Below are positions 36,247 through 44,279 of a stretch of 57,702 nt of DNA, in pieces. The stretch is taken from the NCBI GenBank assembly GCA_003020985.1, contig PXRM01000019.1, positions 1-57,702 of the forward strand, read 5' to 3'. Under the pieces are notes generated by a model. The model had not been told where the DNA came from and ran no database searches. It saw nothing but the letters and a program-made list of their open reading frames with translations. Each line of letters begins with the position of its first letter. Positions within the stretch are counted from its first letter, which is position 1. Origin of the DNA: Halobacteriales archaeon QS_4_70_19. GTDB taxonomy: Archaea; Halobacteriota; Halobacteria; Halobacteriales; Haloarculaceae. A program made the translations under genes and the position numbers.

Positions 36247-37662
36247 CTACGGGCTGGGGTCGAAGTACGCGGCGAGCTCCCGGCCGAACGGCGTCGCCAG
36301 TGCCGCGATCTCGTCCCCGGCCAGCACGTCGTAGCCGTCCTCCAGCGACGCCTCGACGTGGGGACCGAGCGAGCAGTCGAACAGCTCCGTCGTGGCCAGT
36401 TTCGCGGGCGTCCGGACCTCGCGGGGCCGCTCGACGACGTACCGGTCGCCGTCGAGGAACGGGCCGTACACGTCGGGGTCGTCGACGTACTCGTCGTAGA
36501 ACCCCTCGGCGTGCTCGCGGACGCCGACGGGCGGGCCCTCGTGCCGTTCGACGGCCGGGCGTTCGGCGACCGCACATTCCACGAGGAGCGCCGCGACGGG
36601 CTCCCCGTCGTCCACGGCGTCGGGGGCCTGCGCGAAGCGATCGGCTCGCACCGGCTCGAACCCGCGGCGGTCGAGTTCGTCGCGGAGCCCGGCCAGCGAC
36701 CGGTCGAGCTGCGGGTAGAGCTGGTCCTCGACGATATCCGGCGTAGTGAACCGGACGGCGACGGGATGGGTACCGCGGTCGGCGACGACCGCGCGGACGG
36801 CGTCGGCGTCCAGCGGCTCGGGAGCGCGGCTCCCGGGCTCGAACAGCTCCTCGCGCGGCTCGGCCAGCAGGTCGCGGGCGTAGTGGAGCAGCCGCCCCAC
36901 GGCCGCGGCCGAGCAGACCGCCGCCACGTTCCGCTCGGGGTCCGTCGGGTCGACGACCACGAGCGGGTCGTCGAACGACGCGTCGCCGTGACCCTCCGGG
37001 TCGAACCGCACGGGCGGGTGCCACTCGTCGGCGGCGGCCGCCACGAGCGGCCGGAACCCGCCGTACTCCAGCACCAGCAGTTCCGTGAGGTAGCCGGAGA
37101 ACCCCCGCGTCCGGAGGTCCGAGCCGTACGCGCCGATGCCCTTCAGGAACGCCTTCGCGACGACGACGTCCGCGGCCAGGTCGTCGTCCAGCTGCTCGGC
37201 GAGGTACCGCGTGTGGAACGGCGTCCGGTCGACCGCCGACCGGATGTCGGTGGCGTCGTCCAGCCGGTAGCACGGCACCAGGTCGACGTCGAACCCGTCG
37301 ACGACGCCCTTCACGTACGGATGCTCGGCGTACTCCTCGTGGCCGTCGGGCAGGACCGCGTGGCCGACCTCCAGCCCGTACCGTTCGAGGTCGGCCCGGT
37401 CGAGGTCCGGCGGGAACCGGACGAACACGTCGAGGTCGCGGTCGCCCGAGAGCCAGGTCCCCCGCGCGGTCGATCCGACCCGGACCACGTCCGCCTCGAC
37501 GTCGCGGTCGGCGACGGCGGCCTCGGCGCGCTCGACGACCTCCCCGGCGACCCGCTCCATCTCGGCGCGCTCGGCCTCGTCGGGCAGGACCCGTTCGCGG
37601 ACCCGGGCCACCACCCGGTCGAACGCATCCCCGGCGGCCGCGTCCTCGGCGTCGTCGCTCAT
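36247..37662 (-). CDS. cca: CCA tRNA nucleotidyltransferase (archaeal class I)
   Basis: This 471-residue enzyme adds or repairs the 3' CCA of tRNAs. The nucleotidyltransferase signature is GSTARGTWLSGDRDLDVF, with the two catalytic Asp in DLD. The archaeal class I neck and body follow (FLKGIGAYGSDLRTRGFSGY). It is essential here because the two tRNA genes in the window lack encoded CCA. Its start at 37662 lies only ~20 nt from the terminal hairpin of an IS200/IS605-type remnant, so its original promoter may have been displaced. Confidence 0.93.
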   Translation of the reverse strand: MSDDAEDAAAGDAFDRVVARVRERVLPDEAERAEMERVAGEVVERAEAAVADRDVEADVVRVGSTARGTWLSGDRDLDVFVRFPPDLDRADLERYGLEVGHAVLPDGHEEYAEHPYVKGVVDGFDVDLVPCYRLDDATDIRSAVDRTPFHTRYLAEQLDDDLAADVVVAKAFLKGIGAYGSDLRTRGFSGYLTELLVLEYGGFRPLVAAAADEWHPPVRFDPEGHGDASFDDPLVVVDPTDPERNVAAVCSAAAVGRLLHYARDLLAEPREELFEPGSRAPEPLDADAVRAVVADRGTHPVAVRFTTPDIVEDQLYPQLDRSLAGLRDELDRRGFEPVRADRFAQAPDAVDDGEPVAALLVECAVAERPAVERHEGPPVGVREHAEGFYDEYVDDPDVYGPFLDGDRYVVERPREVRTPAKLATTELFDCSLGPHVEASLEDGYDVLAGDEIAALATPFGRELAAYFDPSP

Positions 37663-37726
37663 AGATACCACAGCGCGGAAACCCACGGCTTTAGCCGTGG
37701 GAGGAAGCGCGTACGCTCCGTGCCAC

Positions 37727-37864
37727 TTAGCTCGTTTCCTCGCCCGGCTGGGTTTCCAACTGGGCAAGTAACCATTCTTCCCACGTCCCGCCGTGTTTGT
37801 CCTTCGCTTCTCGCAACCGCTCGTAGTCCTCGTCGTTCAACGTGACGTGCAAGTGCTTGACCAT
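37727..37864 (-). CDS. Small RHH-like protein of IS605-type element
   Basis: This 45-residue ORF begins MVKHLHVTLNDEDYERLREA and continues KDKHGGTWEEWLLAQL. An N-terminal beta strand followed by two helices matches ribbon-helix-helix DNA-binding proteins. Similar short ORFs accompany haloarchaeal TnpB elements and are transcribed divergently from tnpB, which agrees with this position. It has survived intact while tnpB was deleted. Its promoter is the AT-rich stretch just upstream. It may be cotranscribed with the downstream cca gene. Confidence 0.7.
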   Translation of the reverse strand: MVKHLHVTLNDEDYERLREAKDKHGGTWEEWLLAQLETQPGEETS

Positions 37865-37919
37865 GCCATTCGTTCGAGACCGACATACTTTTGTTTGTTG
37901 GTTTGTTAGCTAGTGATAC

Positions 37920-38258
37920 TGCACCCGGGCCAAAAACGGACTGGGTGCAGGGGCACCCGTAGGCGTGCCCTGAACTCGGGGACGGATGACGCCACGCCCC
38001 TCCCGCCACGTCTTGTGGCGGTAAAGCGCGGGGAGTCCACCGGGAATTAAAGCGGTGTGAGCAAGCGCCTCCGTGTTGGAGAGTGGGCGTCCATACCCCT
38101 GTACCTCGGCGGGACACAACCCCCCGCTCGGGAGTAGCCGACGACCGCACAGAACAGTCCGGTCTCGGCGAACTGCTTGCCTGCAACCCGCCCGTGACAG
38201 CCGTGGAGTGTGGGCCGAAACCCCAACGCGGGGGAAAGCCCATGACTTCAGTCATGGG
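37920..38258 (+). ncRNA. Probable orphan TnpB guide RNA (omega/reRNA) scaffold
   Basis: TnpB elements encode a noncoding RNA that overlaps the end of tnpB and ends in a hairpin at the right element boundary, with the guide taken from flanking DNA. This segment has the position (after an APVGV-type TnpB tail), the GC-rich structured sequence and the terminal hairpin at 38239-38258, but no intact TnpB. The flank starting TAGCTTACACGCCGCGG would be the guide. Whether it is transcribed is unknown. Confidence 0.5.
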
Positions 38259-38390
38259 TAGCTTACACGCCGCGGTTGTCGGGGTCCGGTCGAAAGCGTG
38301 GCGGTCCGCGGCCCGCCGGCCGGGCCGCCGACAGAGCCGCCGACGGCACGGCCGCGCCGGACGGACACACGGTGCCGGCGAAGCGAAAGC

Positions 38391-38400
38391 GGTTTTTATC
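38391..38400 (+). promoter_or_regulatory. TATA-like box for tRNA-Asn
   Basis: GGTTTTTATC lies 25-34 nt before the tRNA-Asn 5' end, the right spacing for a tRNA promoter. Confidence 0.6.
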
Positions 38401-38424
38401 CGAGTCCTGTACCGCCGAATGCGC

Positions 38425-38528
38425 GCCGCCTTAGCTCAGATGGTAGAGCACCTCGCTGTTAAGGTGCGTGGGGTCGCCCACGGGCCGCAGACACGAGGTG
38501 GTCCCAGGTTCGAGCCCTGGAGGCGGCG
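38425..38528 (+). tRNA. tRNA-Asn (GTT) with 31-nt intron
   Basis: The acceptor stem GCCGCCT pairs with AGGCGGC, with G as discriminator. The anticodon stem is CCTCG/CGAGG and the mature loop CTGTTAA, giving anticodon GTT. An insert of 31 nt (38462-38492) separates positions 37 and 38, the canonical archaeal intron site. The T arm is CCAGG-TTCGAGC-CCTGG. Mature length is 73 nt. CCA is not encoded. Confidence 0.93.
38462..38492 (+). other. tRNA-Asn intron at position 37/38
   Basis: The intron can fold through GCGTGGG/CCCACG-type pairing (GTGGG near 38469 with CCCAC near 38477), giving the helix needed for a bulge-helix-bulge splice site. It would be removed by the archaeal splicing endonuclease EndA and joined by RtcB. 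Confidence 0.8.
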
Positions 38529-38618
38529 TTCCTGCGGCCGTTCTTCGCGAGCGGTGGGTCTCCCCGGGGGGTCCGTGACGGCGAACGTTGATGTGTCCGT
38601 GTGACCTACTGGCAGGCC

Positions 38619-38996
38619 ATGGACGGGCGTGGGCGGGGCGCCGACGGGGGCGTCCGCTACAGCACACACGTCGAGGACGGCGACATCTACGTCCAGACGG
38701 AGGACGGGCCGCTCCGTGTCGGGGCCGTCGCGACCGCCATCGAGGCCGTCGGCGGCCCGGCCTGGACCATCGACTACTCCGACTGGAAGCGCGAGCACTA
38801 CCCGAACCTGGATACGAGCGACGAGGGGCTGGTGGTCGACGTCCGGGACATGCTCGCCGCGATGGAGCACGACGGGGCCTTCGTGGCGTCGCTGCGGGCG
38901 CTCCCGGACCGGCCGCGCGACGAGGACGCGCTCTCGCCGCGACTGGGGCTGTTCGTGGGGAAGCTCCTGGAGAACCTCCAGTCGGGCGTGGAGTGA
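38619..38996 (+). CDS. Conserved haloarchaeal hypothetical protein
   Basis: I do not recognise this 125-residue soluble acidic protein. It begins MDGRGRGADGGVRYSTHVED and contains DIYVQTEDGPLRVG, then WTIDYSDWKREHYPNLDTSD. An alternative GTG start six codons upstream exists. The ATG at 38619 was preferred for its better composition. It is located just after tRNA-Asn. Confidence 0.6.
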   Translation: MDGRGRGADGGVRYSTHVEDGDIYVQTEDGPLRVGAVATAIEAVGGPAWTIDYSDWKREHYPNLDTSDEGLVVDVRDMLAAMEHDGAFVASLRALPDRPRDEDALSPRLGLFVGKLLENLQSGVE

Positions 38997-39100
38997 CGAC
39001 CGCGGGGAGCCGTGGGGCCAGCGGGATGGAGCGGCAGGTCGGTCAAACCGTCGTTTGTGCCTCCGGATGGTTGATACCCGACGGGAACCCGGGAGTGGGT

Positions 39101-39355
39101 ATGCCCGACACCCCGGCTTCCCTCGCCCTCCCCCTGCCGGCCGGCCTGGAGCGCCCCGTGGCCGGCCTGGTCGCCGCGGTCCGGACGGTGGCGTTCTGGC
39201 TCGCCGTCGCGCTGCCGGTCGTCTACCCCGTGGCACTGCTCTCGGCTCCGGACGCGCTCCCGCTCCTGCTGGCGGGCCACGCCGTCGCGGTCGCACTCGG
39301 ACACGGCCACCGGCCCGGCCGCGACCCGCGCCCTGACCACGGCCGCCGGGAGTGA
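39101..39355 (+). CDS. Small membrane protein
   Basis: This 84-residue protein has two hydrophobic segments (~23-45 and ~50-66) and a basic C-terminal tail rich in Arg, His and Pro. TTGATACCCG ~27 nt before the ATG suggests a leaderless transcript. The function is unknown. The 214 bases after it (39356-39569) hold nothing I can support. Confidence 0.5.
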   Translation: MPDTPASLALPLPAGLERPVAGLVAAVRTVAFWLAVALPVVYPVALLSAPDALPLLLAGHAVAVALGHGHRPGRDPRPDHGRRE

Positions 39356-39569
39356 CGCCGGGAGGCGGGAGAACCCCGTCGTCGGTCCCTGACAGAACGT
39401 TCAGCTCAACCCCCGGAGCACTACGTAGCAAACCCTGACTCCGTGGCATCCACGGAAACTGGTACGCACCGCTCGCCGTCGCTCCTATCTGTCGGAACGG
39501 CGGACCGTGGTTCGAGCCGCCAACCACCGGGGTCCGGTCGGACTCTGACCGAGCTGTGGCACAACCCGA

Positions 39570-39944
39570 TTACTGGGTGCCCGGCTCCAGCGGGATTCGC
39601 TCCAGGCCGAGGTCGTCGTAGGCGCCATCCGACCCGAGAATCTGTCCCTCCGGCTCGGCGAGCGCCGCGTGTACTGAGTCGAACGGCGTGAGCTCCTCCT
39701 GCTGATACTTCGCTGCCCGGAGGACCGCCTCGCCGTGTGGCTCCGGCCGGACCGGGACGAGGTCGAGGAGGTTCGACACCGCCCGACGTCTGTCGAGATC
39801 GTACTCGTCGGCGATGAGAAAGAACTCGGTGTAGGCGACGACCGAGGTGTGGACGTCGTGTTCGTCGAGGGCCGCCTCGGCGCGGTCGCCCAACCAGTCG
39901 TCGGGCTTCGCGAGCGCCAGGAGAAAGTCAGTCTCGACGTACAT
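39570..39944 (-). CDS. vapC: PIN-domain toxin VapC
   Basis: This 124-residue PIN-domain ribonuclease has the conserved acidic residues Asp6 (VETDF), Glu40 (YTEF), Asp89 (TPFDSVHAAL) and Asp106/Asp110 (GSDGAYD). VapC toxins cleave tRNA or rRNA when not bound by VapB. The ATG at 39944 starts inside the end of vapB (17-nt overlap), the usual toxin-antitoxin arrangement with the antitoxin first. It is surrounded by mobile-element remnants. Confidence 0.85.
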   Translation of the reverse strand: MYVETDFLLALAKPDDWLGDRAEAALDEHDVHTSVVAYTEFFLIADEYDLDRRRAVSNLLDLVPVRPEPHGEAVLRAAKYQQEELTPFDSVHAALAEPEGQILGSDGAYDDLGLERIPLEPGTQ

Positions 39945-40191
39945 CGGTGCGTGCCTCCTCGGCGGCGGCTTCGCGGGCCTCCTCGCGGAGTTCGTCGACG
40001 GACTTGCCGTCGAACGCACCGCCGACGGCATCGCGGAGTCCCTCCAGCGGGTCCTCGTCGATAGGCACCAGTTCCAGGTGGTCGCGGTAGGTCACAACGT
40101 GGAATCGGTCGCCGTACCGGTCGCGGAGGTCCTTGCTTAGATACAACCGGCCTCTGTCGTCGGCCTCTACCTGCTGGCTGTCGAGTGGCAT
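39928..40191 (-). CDS. vapB: AbrB/MazE-type antitoxin VapB
   Basis: This 87-residue protein has an N-terminal swapped-hairpin AbrB DNA-binding domain (VEADDRGRLYLSKDLRDRYG, then DRFHVVTYRDHLELVPI). An acidic/helical toxin-binding tail (GKSVDELREEAREAAAEEAR) follows. It neutralises VapC and should autorepress the operon. AAAATACT ~28 nt before the ATG is the likely TATA box and is flanked by an inverted repeat. Confidence 0.85.
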   Translation of the reverse strand: MPLDSQQVEADDRGRLYLSKDLRDRYGDRFHVVTYRDHLELVPIDEDPLEGLRDAVGGAFDGKSVDELREEAREAAAEEARTDVRRD

Positions 40192-40202
40192 GGGTGTCCT
40201 TT

Positions 40203-40232
40203 CAGTGGGAGGCTCAAAGTATTTTCCCACTG
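40203..40232. promoter_or_regulatory. CAGTGGG-N16-CCCACTG operator flanking the vapBC TATA box
   Basis: Perfect 7-base inverted arms at 40203-40209 and 40226-40232 bracket the AT-rich promoter element of vapBC. Such placement is expected for an autoregulatory site bound by the VapB dimer or the VapBC complex. Confidence 0.6.
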
Positions 40233-40304
40233 GTACTGAAACCTTCCCGTGTATACTGGTGCTACGTACCAGGATTCGCCGTCTCGGAACAGGCGACGGG
40301 TGAT

Positions 40305-40525
40305 GACATCCTCCTCGCCGTAAACGGAGAGGGACTCCGTCACTCGGGCGGTCGAGCGTAGCCCGACGACGGCGGGACTCTCTCGCTGAAGAAGGTAGTG
40401 ACACCCGCCGACTGGTGCCGCTCAGAGCATGAACGGCAACAGCAAGTCCCGCGTGAGCGGGCAAGAAGGCAGCGGCACCGGGCACAGAATCAGGGTGGCG
40501 AAATCGTAGGATTGTCCCAGATATA
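40305..40525 (-). mobile_element. IS605-type right-end/reRNA remnant
   Basis: A right-end-like hairpin (CCTCGCCG-TAAA-CGGAGAGG with one mismatch, 40313-40332) is followed on the minus strand by GATGTCATCACC. This is the arrangement at haloarchaeal OrfB element ends. Upstream of it on that strand lies GC-rich structured sequence like an OrfB tail (frame fragment ESPAVVGLRSTARVTESLS). No intact ORF remains. Confidence 0.5.
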
Positions 40526-40604
40526 TCCGAGATATATGGTATATTTCCAAACAATATCGATTCATTCCGGAATAGCGGCTGGATTCCCTCGATGGGTCGC
40601 TCTG

Positions 40605-41029
<425 letters not shown>

Positions 41030-41214
41030 GGCGGGTGGACCCGGTGTTCGACACGGTCGGGGCCGTCGTGGTGCCACTGTCCGGGACCTCGCGGTTCGAG
41101 TCGCTGGTCGACCGGGTGACCGGGTGGCTGGACCGTCGCGGCGCCGGCGGACAGTGACCCCCCGCCGGGAGGCCGGGGCGAACGCCTAAGCGCCGCGACC
41201 GACTACCGCATGCC
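41030..41214. other. Intergenic stretch between TnpB remnant and DUF4129 operon
   Basis: This sequence is without a supportable gene. It ends with the promoter region of the 41215 gene (GCCTAAGCG, ~28 nt upstream). Confidence 0.5.
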
Positions 41215-42183
41215 GTGAACCGCGAGCAGGTCGCGAGCGGCCTCCTGGCGTTCCTCGCGGTACTGGCACTCGGCGGTGTCGCCGCCACGCTCGCCGCGTC
41301 GGGGGTCGGTGAGGGAGTCGGTACCGGCGAGGGGGAGGGTCCGGGCACCGGGGCGGCCCCGGAGTTCAGCCTCGGCGGCGGCTACGAACCGCTCGACCCG
41401 CCCGACGGACAGCTACTTCCGGAGTGGCTCTGGACGGTCGTCGGCGCCGTCGTCCTGCTCGTCGCCCTCTACGGCTGCTACGAGCTCTACCGGGAGTACG
41501 ACCTCCGACAGCTGGTGGGGACAGCCGTCGCCGGGGCCGTCCTCGCGCTCGGACTCTACGCGCTCCTGTCGCTGCTGGAGGTCTCGGAGCTGGGTCCCGG
41601 AGCCGGCCCCCGCCGGGGCGAGTCGGCGGTCCCGGCCGGCGGGAGCGGGAGCGCGGCCGAGACCGTGGCGCGGACGGTCGACCCGCCGGCGGCGCTGCTG
41701 GCGGCGCTCGGCCTCGTCCTGCTGGGGGCCGTCGCCGTCATCGTCCGGGCGAGCGGCGACCAGCGGGTCGTCCGCCACACCGCGACCGAGGACACCCCCG
41801 ACACGGATGCCGACGTGACCGCCGTCGCGGACGCGGCCGGCCGGGCCGCCGACCGGCTCGACACGGATACCGGACTGGAGAACGCCGTCTACCGGGCCTG
41901 GCACGAGATGACGGCCGAACTCCCGGTCGGGTCCCCGGAGACGACCACGCCGGCGGAGTTCGCCGAGGCCGCCGTCGCGGCCGGGATGGATCGGGCGGAC
42001 GTCGCCGAACTGACCCGCCTGTTCGAGGAGGTCCGCTACGGGGCCGCCCCGGTGACCGACGAGCGCGCCACCCGCGCCACGGCTGCCCTCCGGCGTATCG
42101 AACGGACCGACGGCGACGGGGCGGGTGGGAACGGACCGGCAGAGGGAGCGGACCCGACGGACGGAACGGGGGACGGGGGCTGA
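41215..42183 (+). CDS. Membrane protein with C-terminal DUF4129-like domain
   Basis: This 322-residue protein has an N-terminal helix, a Gly/Glu-rich linker and three further helices (residues ~75-95, ~100-120, ~158-180). The cytoplasmic C-terminal DUF4129-like domain (~215-300) contains [26 protein letters not shown] and [13 protein letters not shown]4129 proteins usually sit with DUF58 and MoxR in envelope or metallo-chaperone-like operons, and the next three genes fit this. GTG start; the gene is first in the operon 41215-44863. Confidence 0.75.
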   Translation: MNREQVASGLLAFLAVLALGGVAATLAASGVGEGVGTGEGEGPGTGAAPEFSLGGGYEPLDPPDGQLLPEWLWTVVGAVVLLVALYGCYELYREYDLRQLVGTAVAGAVLALGLYALLSLLEVSELGPGAGPRRGESAVPAGGSGSAAETVARTVDPPAALLAALGLVLLGAVAVIVRASGDQRVVRHTATEDTPDTDADVTAVADAAGRAADRLDTDTGLENAVYRAWHEMTAELPVGSPETTTPAEFAEAAVAAGMDRADVAELTRLFEEVRYGAAPVTDERATRATAALRRIERTDGDGAGGNGPAEGADPTDGTGDGG

Positions 42184-42184
42184 G

Positions 42185-42913
42185 ATGCGGGCTCGCGGCT
42201 ACCTCGCGGTCGTCGGGGCCGCCGCCGTCCTCGCGGGGGTGGCGGTACTGGTCGAGCCCGGGCTGGCGGGCCTGATCGGGGTCCGCGCGGATCAACTGGT
42301 CGTGACGGCGCTCGCACTGCTGGCAGTGCTGCAGGGGCTGGCCGCCGTCGTCGGGCGGCTGGCCGGCGAGGGACGGGCGGCGACCCCGCCGGCGGTCGAG
42401 CGGCGGTTCCCGGCGACGGTCCCCGGGAGCGACTTCGACGACCTGCTGGCCGACCTGCCGGACCTGCGGGTGCAGCGACGGAACGAGGAGCGCGCCGCCG
42501 TCCGCGAGCGGCTGGAGGCCCTCGCCATCGAGGTGCTCGTCGCCCGGGGGCTGGACGAGACGGCGGCCCGCCGGCAACTGGAGGCCGGGACGTGGACGGC
42601 CGACGAGCGGGCGGCGAGCCTGTTCGTCCCGGCGGCCGACCGCGAACTGTCGGTCGGGACCCGCCTGCGCGACGCGGTCAGCTCCGACCTCGCGTTCACC
42701 CGGCGGGCACGCCACGCGGTCGCCGCCATCGCCGCCCACGCGAATCGAGAGGTTCCACCGCCCGGCACCCGGGGGCCAGCGGGCGGCGGGCCCGTCGACG
42801 GCCAGCAGAGCGAGCCTCCGGTGACCGCCCGCTCCGACGACGGGAACGGCGCCGTCGGGACGGACGATCACCCCGGGTCCACCGCGGCGGACGGAGGTGC
42901 CGAGGATGAGTAG
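42185..42913 (+). CDS. Membrane-anchored protein of DUF4129/DUF58 operon (DUF7269-like)
   Basis: This 242-residue protein has two N-terminal helices (~8-30 and ~38-58) followed by a soluble acidic domain with RRFPATVPGSDFDDLLADLP. A disordered acidic C-terminus ends the protein. It starts 1 nt after the previous stop and overlaps the DUF58 gene by 8 nt, so it is part of a tightly coupled operon. The DUF7269 label is from memory. Confidence 0.7.
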   Translation: MRARGYLAVVGAAAVLAGVAVLVEPGLAGLIGVRADQLVVTALALLAVLQGLAAVVGRLAGEGRAATPPAVERRFPATVPGSDFDDLLADLPDLRVQRRNEERAAVRERLEALAIEVLVARGLDETAARRQLEAGTWTADERAASLFVPAADRELSVGTRLRDAVSSDLAFTRRARHAVAAIAAHANREVPPPGTRGPAGGGPVDGQQSEPPVTARSDDGNGAVGTDDHPGSTAADGGAEDE

Positions 42914-44279
42914 TCCGGTTCCGGACCCGCAGCTCGGCGACCCACGCGCGTCGGACCGGCGTGCGTCGCCCGGCGAGCCGATCGACCGGACGACGGGCCG
43001 GTGGCGCGGCGTGACGGCGTTCGCGCTGCTGGCGGGGGCACTGGGGGTACTCCTGTCGCGGCCGTCGCTCGTACTGGCCGGCGCCGCCGGGGTGCTGTTC
43101 GGCGCGGCCGCACGCACCGCCGGCCCCCCGTCGTCGAGCCTCGGCGTCGAGCGCGAGGTGGCCCGCGAGCGTGCCGACCCGGGCGAGACCGTCCGCGTGA
43201 CGGTCACCGTGGTCAACGAGGGTGAGGCGCTGCTCCCCGACGTGCGGGTCGTGGACGGCGTCCCGGACGGGCTGACGGTCGCCAACGGCTCGCCGCGCCA
43301 CGCCACGGCCCTCCGACCGGGCAAGCGCGCGACGTTCTCGTACGCGGTGCGCGCCCGTCGCGGTGCCCACCAGTTCGACCCGGCGACGGTGCTCCTGCGC
43401 GGGTTCACGGGCGCCGTCGAGCGCGAGGTGGCCGCCCCGGTCGACCCGCCGTCGGAGCCGACCGACGCGTCCACGGCCACGGCCCGACTCGCGTGTGCGC
43501 CGCGGCTGGACGAGGGCTCGACGGTCCCCCTCGGACCGCAGACGACCGGCTTCGCCGGGCACGTCTCCACGGACCTCGGTGGGACGGGCATCGAGTTCCA
43601 CTCCGTCCGGGAGTACCGGCCCGGCGACCCGCTATCGCGTGTCGACTGGGCCCGCGTCGCCCGGACGGGGGAGTTCGCCACCCGGCAGTTCCGCGAGGAG
43701 CGGGCCGCGACCGTCTTCACCCTGCTCGACACGCGCGAGTCCGCATACCGGGCGCCGGCCCCGGACGCGCCGACGGCGCTGGAGCGGAGCGTGGCCGCCG
43801 CGGGAGCAGTGTTCACCGCGCTGCTCGCGGCCGGCAACCGCGCCGGCATCGCCGCCTGGGGCCCGACGGCGGGCTGGCTCCACCCCGGTACCGGGAGCGA
43901 GCACCGGGCGCGGGCCCGCGGACTGCTCGGGACCCACCCCGCCTTCGACCCGACGCCGCCGGAACGGACCTTCCTCCCCACCATCGCTCGCCGACGGGTG
44001 GAGCGCCGGCTCCCGGCGAACGCCCAGGTGTTCCTGTGCAGCCCCCTGGTCGACGACCCGCCGGCCGACTTCGCCCGCCGTCTCGACGCCCACGACCACC
44101 GGGTGACCGTTCTCAGCCCGGACCCGACCGCGACCGACACCGCAGGGCGCACGCTCGCGGCCGTGGAGCGCGACCGCCGGCTCTCCGCCCTGCGAGGCGC
44201 CGGAATCCGGGTCGTCGACTGGGGCGACGAACCGCTCGACGTCGCCCTGCTGCGGGCCGACCGGCGGTGGTCAGTGTGA
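42906..44279 (+). CDS. DUF58 domain protein
   Basis: This 457-residue protein has two N-terminal transmembrane helices (~38-72), a CARDB-like beta domain (~75-190) and the DUF58 core. The core contains EFHSVREYRPGDPLSRVDWA (residues ~235-254), a vWA-like fold follows, and TVFTLLDTRES is part of it. DUF58 proteins associate with MoxR AAA+ ATPases. No moxR gene is in this operon. I used ATG 42906; a GTG three codons earlier is also possible. Confidence 0.85.
   Translation: MSSPVPDPQLGDPRASDRRASPGEPIDRTTGRWRGVTAFALLAGALGVLLSRPSLVLAGAAGVLFGAAARTAGPPSSSLGVEREVARERADPGETVRVTVTVVNEGEALLPDVRVVDGVPDGLTVANGSPRHATALRPGKRATFSYAVRARRGAHQFDPATVLLRGFTGAVEREVAAPVDPPSEPTDASTATARLACAPRLDEGSTVPLGPQTTGFAGHVSTDLGGTGIEFHSVREYRPGDPLSRVDWARVARTGEFATRQFREERAATVFTLLDTRESAYRAPAPDAPTALERSVAAAGAVFTALLAAGNRAGIAAWGPTAGWLHPGTGSEHRARARGLLGTHPAFDPTPPERTFLPTIARRRVERRLPANAQVFLCSPLVDDPPADFARRLDAHDHRVTVLSPDPTATDTAGRTLAAVERDRRLSALRGAGIRVVDWGDEPLDVALLRADRRWSV

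Larger units (their letters stand above)
37675..38265 (+). mobile_element. Internally deleted IS200/IS605-type (TnpB) element
   Basis: This ~590-bp remnant is bounded by two hairpins of the kind at haloarchaeal OrfB/TnpB element ends: CCCACGGC-TTTA-GCCGTGGG at 37682-37701 and CCCATGAC-TTCA-GTCATGGG at 38239-38258. Between them are a small leftward ORF (37727-37864), an AT-rich divergent promoter region (~37880-37915), and a plus-strand stretch resembling the extreme C-terminus of TnpB (GLGAGAPVGVP then stop) plus the reRNA-coding tail. All of tnpA and nearly all of tnpB are gone. Exact ends are uncertain by ~10 bp. Confidence 0.7.

Noticed and set aside
38425-38528. tRNA-Asn as a broken pseudogene
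   Set aside because: The extra 31 nt sit exactly at the canonical intron site, and the rest forms a perfect tRNA.
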